11,067 nucleotides of DNA from Clostridiales bacterium (GTDB lineage Bacteria; Bacillota; Clostridia; Oscillospirales; Oscillospiraceae), in assembly GCA_020861055.1 (NCBI GenBank), contig JAJBTD010000089.1, forward strand, positions 1-11,067, in the 5' to 3' direction. Below, piece after piece: positions 1 to 5,335 of the stretch. The notes under the pieces are model-generated. The model did no database searches. It was not told the DNA's origin and worked only from the letters and a program-made list of their open reading frames with translations. The number at the start of each line of letters is the position of its first letter. Within the stretch, counting starts at the first letter, position 1. The position numbers and the translations under genes were made by a program.

Positions 1-81
1 CGGGACCCCGAACGGCTGCGTGTGGTGAATCATTTCCTGCACACTACGTATTATAACGGACTTGCCCGGAAGAATCAATAA
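1..81 (+). CDS. C-terminal end of an unidentified protein (partial)
   Basis: Frame 1 is open from the window edge to a TAA at 79-81 and encodes 26 residues, ending in NHFLHTTYYNGLARKNQ. The codons are G/C-ending in the first half, as in the other genes here, and the base composition turns sharply AT-rich right after the stop, which suggests a real gene end. Only the tail is visible and I do not recognise the family. It lies upstream of spoIIID in the same direction, but 165 bases and a weak dyad separate them, so co-transcription is uncertain. It could also be a chance open frame. Confidence 0.38.
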   Translation, partial: RDPERLRVVNHFLHTTYYNGLARKNQ

Positions 82-99
82 AATTTTTGTGATTTTTCC

Positions 100-117
100 A
101 AATTCTCCGCAGAATTT
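100..117. repeat. Short perfect inverted repeat downstream of the partial gene
   Basis: AAATTCT (100-106) and AGAATTT (111-117) are perfect reverse complements around a CCGC loop, followed by a pyrimidine-rich run (about 118-144). It could be a weak terminator for the gene ending at 81 or an operator dyad upstream of spoIIID. The AT-rich stem is too weak to be a convincing intrinsic terminator. Confidence 0.35.
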
Positions 118-154
118 CCGTTTCTTTTCGTCTCCTTTTCCAAATCCATACCGT

Positions 155-175
155 CCGGGGCAGTCGTGGCCCCGG
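155..175. repeat. GC-rich inverted repeat upstream of spoIIID
   Basis: CCGGGGC (155-161) and GCCCCGG (169-175) form a 7-bp perfect stem with a 7-nt loop. No T-run follows on the plus strand. It could be a 5'-leader hairpin or a protein site. No function can be assigned from sequence alone. Confidence 0.3.
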
Positions 176-210
176 TCATAAAACCGCCTCTTTGCCCATA
201 GGCTTCCACA

Positions 211-229
211 GCCGGGCCATCCGCCCGGC
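211..229 (+). repeat. Hairpin abutting the spoIIID ribosome binding site
   Basis: GCCGGGC (211-217) pairs with GCCCGGC (223-229) over a 5-nt loop. The stem ends six bases before the GGAG ribosome binding site at 235-238. If transcribed it would sit immediately 5' of the site where the ribosome binds, so it could affect mRNA stability or initiation. A regulatory role is inference only. Confidence 0.4.
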
Positions 230-246
230 CGGATGGAGTGGTTGCC

Positions 247-495
247 ATGAAACAGGATTTGGAGGAGCGGGCCGTCGCCGTGGCCCGGTATATCGTCGAG
301 AACCGGGCCACCGTGCGCATGGCCGCCAGCGCGTTTGGAATCTCCAAGTCAACCGTACACAAGGATTGTTCGGAGAAAATTCAATCCATCAATCCCGTCC
401 TGGCAAAAGAGGTCCGGAAGGTTCTGGATGTGAACAAATCCGAGCGGCACATCCGGGGCGGCATGGCCACCCGGCGAAAATACAGGGGGGACTGA
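247..495 (+). CDS. spoIIID: Sporulation transcriptional regulator SpoIIID
   Basis: SpoIIID is a small DNA-binding protein of the mother cell that activates and represses sigma-E and sigma-K dependent genes during endospore formation. The 82-residue product has the diagnostic N-terminal region with RYIVENRATVR, a helix-turn-helix at about residues 23-44 containing FGISKSTVHKD, INPVLAKEVRKVLDVNKSERH, and the conserved RHIRGG box (68-72) with a basic tail. Family members are about 80-95 residues, so it is full length. I chose ATG 247 over an in-frame GTG at 238 because GGAG at 235-238 is spaced 8 nt from the ATG and overlaps the GTG. No clear sigma-E promoter could be recognised upstream. It converges on gpmI, with a terminator between. 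Its presence marks an endospore former. Confidence 0.95.
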   Translation: MKQDLEERAVAVARYIVENRATVRMAASAFGISKSTVHKDCSEKIQSINPVLAKEVRKVLDVNKSERHIRGGMATRRKYRGD

Positions 496-509
496 GCGCC
501 GCCCCCTGT
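482..509 (+). repeat. Hairpin spanning the spoIIID stop codon
   Basis: ACAGGGGG (482-489) and CCCCCTGT (502-509) form a perfect 8-bp stem with a 12-nt loop containing the spoIIID stop (493-495). No T-run follows, so it is more likely a 3'-end stabilising structure than a terminator. It is followed 18 bases later by the stronger hairpin at 528-555. Confidence 0.4.
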
Positions 510-517
510 GCAGGCAT

Positions 518-555
518 AAAAAGGGCGTGCCCCCGGTTCCGGGGAACCGGGGGCA
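518..555 (-). terminator. Intrinsic terminator between convergent spoIIID and gpmI
   Basis: TGCCCCCGGTTC (528-539) and GAACCGGGGGCA (544-555) form a perfect 12-bp stem with a 4-nt loop. Read leftward, the stem is followed after a 5-nt gap by TTTTT (522-518), which suits the gpmI mRNA ending just upstream at 580. Read rightward the stem is followed only by TTGTCC, so it probably also serves spoIIID but less canonically. Position between two convergent genes supports the call. Confidence 0.72.
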
Positions 556-579
556 TTGTCCTACCCTGCTATGCAGTTC

Positions 580-2100
580 TCAGTCGTCGATGAGGCTGGT
601 CCCGTCCATCTCGGCGGGCTTTTCCAGGCCCATCAGGTCCAGCATGGTGGGGGCGATGTCGCACAGACGGCCGTCCTTCAGCTTCACGTCGGCGCCCACG
701 ATGCAGAAGGGCACCAGGTTGTTGGTGTGGGCGGTCATGGGGGAGACGCCGTCCTCCTGGAGCATCTGCTCACAGTTACCGTGGTCGGCGGTGATGAGGG
801 AGACGCCGCCCATCTGCCGGGTGGCGGCCACCACCTGGCCCACGCAGCGGTCCACCGTCTCCACGGCGATCTTGGCGGCCTCCAGCACGCCGGTATGGCC
901 CACCATGTCGCCGTTGGCGAAGTTGAGGATGATCACGTCATACTTGCCGCTGAGGATGCGCTCCACGCAGGCGGCGGCCACCTCGTTGGCGGACATATCC
1001 GGCTTCAGGTCGTAGGTCGCCACCTTGGGGGAGGCGATGAGGCACCGGTCCTCGCCGGGGAACACCGTCTCCACGCCGCCGTTAAAGAAGAAGGTGACAT
1101 GGGCGTACTTCTCCGTCTCCGCGATGCGCAGCTGGGTCAGGCCCAGGTTGGAGATATACTCGCCGAAGATGTTGTGCAGCTTCTGCTTGGGGAAGGCAAT
1201 CTCCACATTGGGCATGGTGGCGTCATAGGAGGTGGTGCAGACGTAGTTCACATGGAAGAAGCCGTTTCTCCGCTCAAAGCCGGTGAAGTCCGGGTCCACG
1301 AAGGTGCGGGTGATCTCCCGCGCCCGGTCGGGGCGGAAGTTCATGAAGATGATGGAGTCGTTCTCCCGGATCTCGGCGTTGGCCGCGGTGATGACGGGGA
1401 TGACGAACTCGTCGGTGACGCCCGCGTCGTAGCTGGCCTGCATGGCCCCCACCGGGTCGTCGATGAACCGGGCCTCGCTCTCGCCGTAGACCATGGCCTT
1501 GTAGGCCCGCTCCACCCGGTTCCAGTTGGTGTCCCGGTCCATGGCGTAGTAGCGCCCGGAGATGGTGGCGATCTTCGCGCCGTACTCATCGCAGGTCTCC
1601 TTCATCTGGGCCACGAAGCCCTTGCCGGAGGTGGGGGGCACGTCACGGCCGTCCATAAAGCAGTGGACGAAGATCTTCGGGCAGCCCAGGTCATGGGCCA
1701 TCTTGACAGCGGCCTGGATGTGGGTGATGTGGGAGTGGACGCCGCCGTTGGACATCAGGCCGAAGATGTGGACGGCGGTGCCCGCCTCCCTGGCGGCGTT
1801 CATCGCCTTGAGGTAGGCGGGGTTCTGGAAGAAGGTCCCGTCCTGGATGCCCTTGGTGATCTTGGGCAGGTCCTGGAACACCACCCGGCCTGCGCCGATG
1901 TTGGTGTGTCCCACCTCGGAGTTGCCCATCTGCCCGTCGGGCAGGCCCACGTCCATGCCGGAGGCGGAGAGGCGGCTGACCGGGTTTTCCGCAAACAGCT
2001 TGTCCAGGACGGGGGTGGCCGCCTGGGTGAAGGCGTTGCCCGGACCGTCCGGCGTGATGCCCACGCCGTCCATGATGATCAGAGTAGTAGGTGTTTTCAT
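580..2100 (-). CDS. gpmI: 2,3-bisphosphoglycerate-independent phosphoglycerate mutase
   Basis: Cytosolic glycolytic and gluconeogenic enzyme interconverting 3-phosphoglycerate and 2-phosphoglycerate through a phosphoserine intermediate, using two Mn ions in the Bacillus enzymes. The 506-residue product matches the usual 505-515. It shows the N-terminal metal ligand in IIMDGVG (Asp11), the catalytic serine in MGNSEVGHTNIGAGR (Ser61), the substrate-binding FRPDRAREI, and the C-terminal metal sites NFANGDMVGHTG and TADHGNCE. It is the last gene of the leftward glycolytic cluster, 78 nt after tpiA, and its mRNA runs into the terminator at 518-555. GAGG lies 4 nt from the ATG and a second purine-rich AGAGGA lies further upstream. 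In Bacillus spores this enzyme family's Mn/pH sensitivity lets 3-phosphoglycerate accumulate, which is notable beside spoIIID but not evidence of a link. Confidence 0.97.
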   Translation of the reverse strand: MKTPTTLIIMDGVGITPDGPGNAFTQAATPVLDKLFAENPVSRLSASGMDVGLPDGQMGNSEVGHTNIGAGRVVFQDLPKITKGIQDGTFFQNPAYLKAMNAAREAGTAVHIFGLMSNGGVHSHITHIQAAVKMAHDLGCPKIFVHCFMDGRDVPPTSGKGFVAQMKETCDEYGAKIATISGRYYAMDRDTNWNRVERAYKAMVYGESEARFIDDPVGAMQASYDAGVTDEFVIPVITAANAEIRENDSIIFMNFRPDRAREITRTFVDPDFTGFERRNGFFHVNYVCTTSYDATMPNVEIAFPKQKLHNIFGEYISNLGLTQLRIAETEKYAHVTFFFNGGVETVFPGEDRCLIASPKVATYDLKPDMSANEVAAACVERILSGKYDVIILNFANGDMVGHTGVLEAAKIAVETVDRCVGQVVAATRQMGGVSLITADHGNCEQMLQEDGVSPMTAHTNNLVPFCIVGADVKLKDGRLCDIAPTMLDLMGLEKPAEMDGTSLIDD

Positions 2101-2132
2101 AATACCTCGTGTCCTCTTTCTAATTGGAATGT

Positions 2133-2170
2133 ACGCCGGGGGGAGAGACAGCGCCCTCCCCCTTTGGCGT
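2133..2170 (-). repeat. Imperfect hairpin in the tpiA-gpmI spacer
   Basis: An outer stem ACGCC/GGCGT (2133-2137 with 2166-2170) encloses an inner stem GGGGGAG/CTCCCCC (2139-2145 with 2156-2162), separated by a 1-nt/3-nt internal loop and closed by a 10-nt loop. It lies 8 bases beyond the tpiA stop. No T-run follows on the minus strand, so it is probably not a full terminator. It may be a processing or stability element that sets the relative levels of TpiA and GpmI; that role is inference. Confidence 0.5.
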
Positions 2171-2178
2171 CGAGGAAA

Positions 2179-2952
2179 TTACTCCTGGTTGGCAGCGTTG
2201 ATGATGGTGGTGAACGCCTCCGGCTTCAGGGAGGCGCCGCCGATCAGGCCGCCGTCGATGTCGGGCTGGGCCAGCAGCTCATAGGCGTTCTTGTCGTTCA
2301 TGGAGCCGCCGTAGAGGATGGTCACGCTCCGGGCCACCCGCGCGCCGTACAGCTTGCGGATGACGGTGCGGATCTCGCAGTTGACCTCGTTGGCCTGCTC
2401 CGGGGTGGCGGTGCGGCCGGTGCCGATGGCCCACAGGGGCTCGTAGGCGATGACCACATGGCGCATCTTCTCGGCAGGGATGCCGGAGAGGGCGGTCTTG
2501 ACCTGGAGATCGATCAGCTCCTTGGTGATGCCCAGCTCCCGCTGCTCCAGGCTCTCGCCCACGCAGATGATGGGATACAGACCGGCCTCCACAGCGGCAC
2601 GGGCCTTCTTGTTGACGATGATGTCGTTGTCGTTCCAGTACTGGCGGCGCTCGGAGTGGCCGATGATGACGTACTTCACGCCCAGGTCCTTGAGCATGGC
2701 GACGGACACCTCGCCGGTGTAAGCGCCGCTCTCGTGCTCGGAGACGTTCTCAGCGCCCACCTGCACCCGGCAGTCCTTAAACGCCTTCTGGGCGGCGGGG
2801 ACGTTGACGAAGGGGGCGCAGATCAGGATGTCGCACCACTTGGCCTTGGGGAGCATGGTCTTCAGCTCATCGGCAAAGGCCTTGGTCTCGGATGCGGTCT
2901 TGTTCATCTTCCAGTTGCCGGCGATGAGGGTCTTGCGATATCTTCTGTTCAT
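2179..2952 (-). CDS. tpiA: Triosephosphate isomerase
   Basis: Interconverts dihydroxyacetone phosphate and glyceraldehyde 3-phosphate in the cytosol as a TIM-barrel dimer. The 257-residue product is of normal length (about 250). It has the substrate-binding NWKMN (Asn13, Lys15), the catalytic histidine in IIGHSERRQY (His99), the catalytic glutamate in AYEPLWAIGTG (Glu171) followed by the flexible loop 6, and the phosphate-binding YGGSMN and GGLIGGASL near the C-terminus. AGAGG is spaced 9 nt from the ATG at 2952. It sits between pgk and gpmI on the same strand, the common clostridial order, but is parted from pgk by an unusually long structured spacer. I see no convincing promoter of its own, so transcription probably comes at least partly from upstream. 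Confidence 0.97.
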   Translation of the reverse strand: MNRRYRKTLIAGNWKMNKTASETKAFADELKTMLPKAKWCDILICAPFVNVPAAQKAFKDCRVQVGAENVSEHESGAYTGEVSVAMLKDLGVKYVIIGHSERRQYWNDNDIIVNKKARAAVEAGLYPIICVGESLEQRELGITKELIDLQVKTALSGIPAEKMRHVVIAYEPLWAIGTGRTATPEQANEVNCEIRTVIRKLYGARVARSVTILYGGSMNDKNAYELLAQPDIDGGLIGGASLKPEAFTTIINAANQE

Positions 2953-3133
2953 TTTGACATACCTCTTTCTATATATGCAGTGTCCTGTCCGGGTCGGATG
3001 CTCCGGATGTTTTCCCGGCAGGCACGGTTTTACAAAGCAAGCGCCGGGATTCCGGAACGGAAACGGCCGGAAATCTCGGTGTGATCCGGGAAACTGGGAA
3101 CCTTTCTGTGAAAAACGGTTCCGCTCCCGTCAG

Positions 3134-3163
3134 GCTCCCCCGCCGCCGGAGCGGCGGGGGAGC
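3134..3163 (-). repeat. Strong 13-bp GC hairpin in the pgk-tpiA spacer
   Basis: GCTCCCCCGCCGC (3134-3146) pairs perfectly with GCGGCGGGGGAGC (3151-3163) around a 4-nt loop. Read leftward, a TTTTT run occurs only about 18 bases beyond the stem, so it is not a textbook intrinsic terminator. It could still pause polymerase, block 3' exonucleases on the pgk message, or form part of a leader for tpiA. Confidence 0.55.
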
Positions 3164-3269
3164 ATTGGTGCGGTGGAAATGGAAAGGATGTGCGATCTGT
3201 CTGCTTACCTATCAGGCAACGCAGCAGAATAGGGGATGCGCCTGCGACGCGGGAATCCCATGCGCTGCT

Positions 3270-3292
3270 CAAACGTGCCACCGGCACGTTTG
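3270..3292. repeat. 10-bp inverted repeat next to the pgk palindrome
   Basis: CAAACGTGCC (3270-3279) and GGCACGTTTG (3283-3292) are perfect reverse complements around a 3-nt loop (ACC). One base separates it from the palindrome at 3294. Two perfect dyads back to back suggest a unit of a dispersed intergenic repeat family (REP-like), which would need a genome-wide search to confirm. Confidence 0.6.
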
Positions 3293-3293
3293 T

Positions 3294-3323
3294 CTTGACA
3301 AATAATTATAATTATTTGTCAAG
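3294..3323. repeat. Perfect 30-nt palindrome overlapping the pgk stop codon
   Basis: The 30 bases are their own reverse complement, centred between 3308 and 3309. The half-site is CTTGACAAATAATTA. The core is very AT-rich in an otherwise GC-rich region. It contains the final sense codons (CTT GAC AAA) and TAA stop of pgk at 3312-3314. As RNA it would fold into a long AT-rich hairpin at the end of the pgk reading frame. No T-run follows directly. Confidence 0.75.
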
Positions 3324-4517
3324 GAGCGCAGCTACACCGGGAAGCTCCTTGCCCTCCATGAACTCCAGGGAGGCGCCGCCGCCGGTGGAGATGTGGGTCA
3401 TCTTGTCGGCATAGCCCAGCTGCTGGACAGCGGCTGCGGAGTCGCCGCCGCCGATGATGGTGATGGCGTCGGTCTCGCTCAGGGCCTGGGCGATGGCCTG
3501 AGTACCCACGGCGAACTTCTCGAACTCGAACACGCCCATGGGGCCGTTCCAGATGACGGTGCCGGCGTCGGCCACGGCGGCCTTGTACAGCTCCACCGTC
3601 TTGGGGCCGATGTCCAGGCCCTGCCAGCCGTCGGGGATCTCGCCGGTGGCGACCACCTGGGTATTGGCGTCGGGGGAATAGGCGTCGGCAATGACGGTGT
3701 CCACCGGCAGCAGCAGCTTGACGCCCTTGTCGGCGGCCTTCTTCACCATCTCATTGGCGTAGTCCTCCCAGTCGGCCTCCAGCAGAGAGTCGCCGATCTT
3801 GCCGCCCTGGGCGGCGGAGAAGGTGTAGGCCATGCCGCCGCCGATGATGACGGTGTCGGCGATCTCCAGCAGGTTGTTGATGACGCCGATCTTGGAGGAG
3901 ACCTTGGAGCCGCCCAGGATAGCCACCAGAGGACGCTTGGGGGCGGCCAGAGCGCCGCCGATGATGTCCAGCTCCTTCTGGATCAGGAAGCCAGAGACGG
4001 CGGGCAGATAGGCGGCCACGCCGGCGGTGGAGGCGTGGGCGCGGTGAACGGTGCCGAAGGCGTCGGAGACGTACACGCCGTCCGCACCGGCCAGGTCGGC
4101 CAGAGCCTTGGCAAAGTCGGGGTTGTTCTTGGTCTCGCCCTTGTCGTAGCGCAGGTTCTCCAGCAGGAGGATCTGGCCGGGCTGGAGCGCGGCGGCCTTA
4201 GCCTGGGCGTCCTCGCCCACGATGTCGGCGGCCATAATGACCTCCTGGCCCAGCAGCTCGGAGAGGCGGGCAGCCACGGGCTTCAGGCTCAGCTCCGGCT
4301 TCCACTCGCCCTTGGGCTTGCCCATATGGGAGCAGGCGATGACAGCGGCCCCCTGCTCCAGCAGGTACTGGATGGTGGGCAGCGCGGCGCGGATCCGCTT
4401 GTCGTCGGTGATGCGGCCGCTGCCGTCCTTGGCCATGGGAACGTTGAAGTCGCAGCGCAGCAGAACCTTCTTGCCCTTGACGTCGATGTCAGTGACCGTT
4501 TTCTTGTTGTAGTTCAT
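3312..4517 (-). CDS. pgk: Phosphoglycerate kinase
   Basis: Transfers the acyl phosphate of 1,3-bisphosphoglycerate to ADP, the first ATP-yielding step of lower glycolysis, in the cytosol. The 401-residue product (family about 390-415) has the N-terminal substrate site RCDFNVP (21-27), SHMGKPKG (63-70), LLENLRY, and [12 protein letters not shown]. The nucleotide-binding half has [28 protein letters not shown] (356-364) and the terminal [24 protein letters not shown] lies 8 nt before the ATG at 4517, inside the end of trmL, and ATGA overlaps the trmL stop, implying translational coupling. Its last codons lie in the palindrome at 3294-3323, so the C-terminal residues may have been shaped by that element. 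Confidence 0.97.
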   Translation of the reverse strand: MNYNKKTVTDIDVKGKKVLLRCDFNVPMAKDGSGRITDDKRIRAALPTIQYLLEQGAAVIACSHMGKPKGEWKPELSLKPVAARLSELLGQEVIMAADIVGEDAQAKAAALQPGQILLLENLRYDKGETKNNPDFAKALADLAGADGVYVSDAFGTVHRAHASTAGVAAYLPAVSGFLIQKELDIIGGALAAPKRPLVAILGGSKVSSKIGVINNLLEIADTVIIGGGMAYTFSAAQGGKIGDSLLEADWEDYANEMVKKAADKGVKLLLPVDTVIADAYSPDANTQVVATGEIPDGWQGLDIGPKTVELYKAAVADAGTVIWNGPMGVFEFEKFAVGTQAIAQALSETDAITIIGGGDSAAAVQQLGYADKMTHISTGGGASLEFMEGKELPGVAALLDK

Positions 4518-5065
4518 ACAAAAGACTCCTTTCCTGTTTCCAAATCAGACTGAATTGCGTTTTTTGTCGGGCGAACCTGCCCCTTCATCTCACCCTGACC
4601 CAGCAGGCCGGGGAACCCCTGCTGCCGCAGGGCCTCGTAGGCCACCACAGCCACAGAGTTGGCGAGATTCAGGCTCCGGGCCTCCGGGCGCATGGGGATG
4701 CGGATGCACCGGTCATAGTGGGCCATGCGGAACCACTCCGGCAGCCCCGCCGTCTCCTTGCCGAAGAACAGCCAGCAGCCGTCGGTGAACCGGGCCTCCC
4801 CATAGTCACGGGGGGCCTTGGTGGTGGCCAGCCAGAGATTTTCCTCCGCCTCCGGCCAGGTCTGGAACAGGGCCTCCAGGCTGTCGTGTATCTCCAGCTG
4901 CACCATGGGCCAGTAGTCCAGCCCCGCCCGCCGCACCCGCCGCTCTGTGATCTCAAAGCCCAGGGGACGGATCAGGTGGAGCCTTGCGCCGGTGGCGGCG
5001 CAGGTCCTGGCAATGTTGCCCGTATTTTGAGGGATCTCCGGTTCCACCAGCACGATATGCAGCAT
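4514..5065 (-). CDS. trmL: tRNA (cytidine/uridine-34 2'-O)-methyltransferase TrmL
   Basis: A SPOUT-family (SpoU/CspR) methyltransferase that uses S-adenosylmethionine to 2'-O-methylate the wobble nucleotide of leucine tRNAs. Diagnostic motifs are [19 protein letters not shown] (about residues 5-23), [10 protein letters not shown] with [11 protein letters not shown], the knot segment FGKETAGLP (101-109), and [20 protein letters not shown] (121-140) followed by YEALRQ. I chose ATG 5065 (183 residues) over an in-frame GTG at 5089, because the family begins at [10 protein letters not shown] and the predicted transcription start lies near 5088. AGAGGGGG is spaced about 9 nt upstream. The product is somewhat longer than the roughly 155-residue E. 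coli enzyme, with an extra hydrophilic tail after residue 150 whose DNA carries the pgk ribosome binding site. It is the first gene of the glycolytic cluster. Confidence 0.93.
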   Translation of the reverse strand: MLHIVLVEPEIPQNTGNIARTCAATGARLHLIRPLGFEITERRVRRAGLDYWPMVQLEIHDSLEALFQTWPEAEENLWLATTKAPRDYGEARFTDGCWLFFGKETAGLPEWFRMAHYDRCIRIPMRPEARSLNLANSVAVVAYEALRQQGFPGLLGQGEMKGQVRPTKNAIQSDLETGKESFV

Positions 5066-5094
5066 TTCTCCGGCACCCCCTCTAAACACGGTAC

Positions 5095-5123
5095 ATTCTA
5101 CCCTCTTTTCCCCGGAAAAGCAA
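5095..5123 (-). promoter_or_regulatory. Sigma-A-type promoter for trmL-pgk
   Basis: On the minus strand TTGCTT (5123-5118) and TAGAAT (5100-5095) are separated by exactly 17 bp. The start of transcription would fall near 5088, about 23 nt before the trmL ATG. The -35 matches TTGACA at 4 of 6 positions and the -10 matches TATAAT at 5 of 6. Confidence 0.68.
5105..5120. promoter_or_regulatory. Candidate operator dyad inside the trmL promoter spacer
   Basis: CTTTTCC (5105-5111) and GGAAAAG (5114-5120) are perfect inverted repeats 2 bp apart. They fill the spacer between the -35 and -10 of the trmL promoter and overlap the -35. A symmetric site here would be well placed for a repressor of the glycolytic cluster. 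It does not fit the cre (CcpA) consensus, and the binding protein is unknown. Confidence 0.42.
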
Positions 5124-5192
5124 CAGTAAATCAGCGGATTTTAGGCCATTTTTGCAGTTTTTTTCTCCCCGCCTTTGTCAAATTTTCATAAG

Positions 5193-5214
5193 AAGGGGTT
5201 ACGGTAAACCCCTT
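5193..5214. repeat. Inverted repeat midway between divergent trmL and proB promoters
   Basis: AAGGGGTT (5193-5200) and AACCCCTT (5207-5214) are perfect reverse complements with a 6-nt loop. The site lies upstream of both predicted promoters, so neither would transcribe it. It is therefore more likely a DNA site than an RNA hairpin, unless an unseen promoter reads through it. Confidence 0.42.
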
Positions 5215-5252
5215 GCGCGCCGTTTTTCCCCTTTCTGAACAAAAACCGGGCG

Positions 5253-5269
5253 CGTCTGCTTGCCAGACG
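5253..5269. promoter_or_regulatory. Dyad covering the proB -35 box
   Basis: CGTCTG (5253-5258) and CAGACG (5264-5269) are perfect inverted repeats with a 5-bp gap, and they overlap the -35 hexamer of the proB promoter. The arrangement fits an operator for a dimeric regulator, but 6-bp arms also occur by chance. Confidence 0.32.
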
Positions 5270-5288
5270 GGGGATTCTGTGCTATTGT
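5260..5288 (+). promoter_or_regulatory. Extended -10 sigma-A promoter for proB-proA-mnmE
   Basis: TTGCCA (5260-5265, 5 of 6 to consensus) and TATTGT (5283-5288, 4 of 6) are spaced 17 bp, with TGC directly before the -10 giving the extended TGN element. Transcription would begin near 5295, leaving a leader of about 40 nt before proB. TATGAT at 5292-5297 is another possible -10 but has no good -35. Confidence 0.5.
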
Positions 5289-5335
5289 TTTGTATGATAG
5301 CGAATCAGTCTGAGAGAGAATGGAGATAAAACGTC

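Larger units (their letters stand above)
2953..3311 (-). other. 359-base non-coding spacer between pgk and tpiA, rich in hairpins
   Basis: No open frame here looks like a gene. The stretch holds the palindrome at 3294-3323 (partly inside pgk), a 10-bp hairpin (3270-3292), a GGGAT/ATCCC pair (3233-3237 with 3255-3259) with the hexamer ATGCGC repeated at 3236 and 3260, a 13-bp GC hairpin (3134-3163) and a GGAACC/GGTTCC pair (3097-3102 with 3117-3122). The last about 90 bases before tpiA carry a TATATA (2970-2975 on the minus strand) with no matching -35. I could not identify a known riboswitch or T-box. Confidence 0.6.

Noticed and set aside
146..204. CATAC (147-151), CATAAAAC (177-184) and CATAGGCT (197-204) as sigma-E -10 boxes for spoIIID
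   Set aside because: None has a matching -35 at 14-15 bp upstream, and the agreement with the sigma-E -10 consensus is only partial.
556..3084. An 842-codon plus-strand open frame opposite gpmI and tpiA
   Set aside because: It is the antisense shadow of two unmistakable glycolytic genes. Its product is rich in His, Gly, Val and Ala, as expected from reversing G/C-ending codons, and it matches no recognisable fold.
2953..3311. A riboswitch or T-box leader for tpiA
   Set aside because: I could not find the conserved T-box sequence, an antiterminator/terminator pair with an adjacent T-run, or any known riboswitch core.
3393..4553. A 386-codon plus-strand open frame opposite pgk
   Set aside because: It is a shadow of pgk with biased composition, and no ribosome binding site or family motif is visible.
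5176..5181. A perfect TTGACA on the minus strand upstream of trmL
   Set aside because: No acceptable -10 lies 16-18 bp downstream. The TTGCTT/TAGAAT pair nearer the gene is better.
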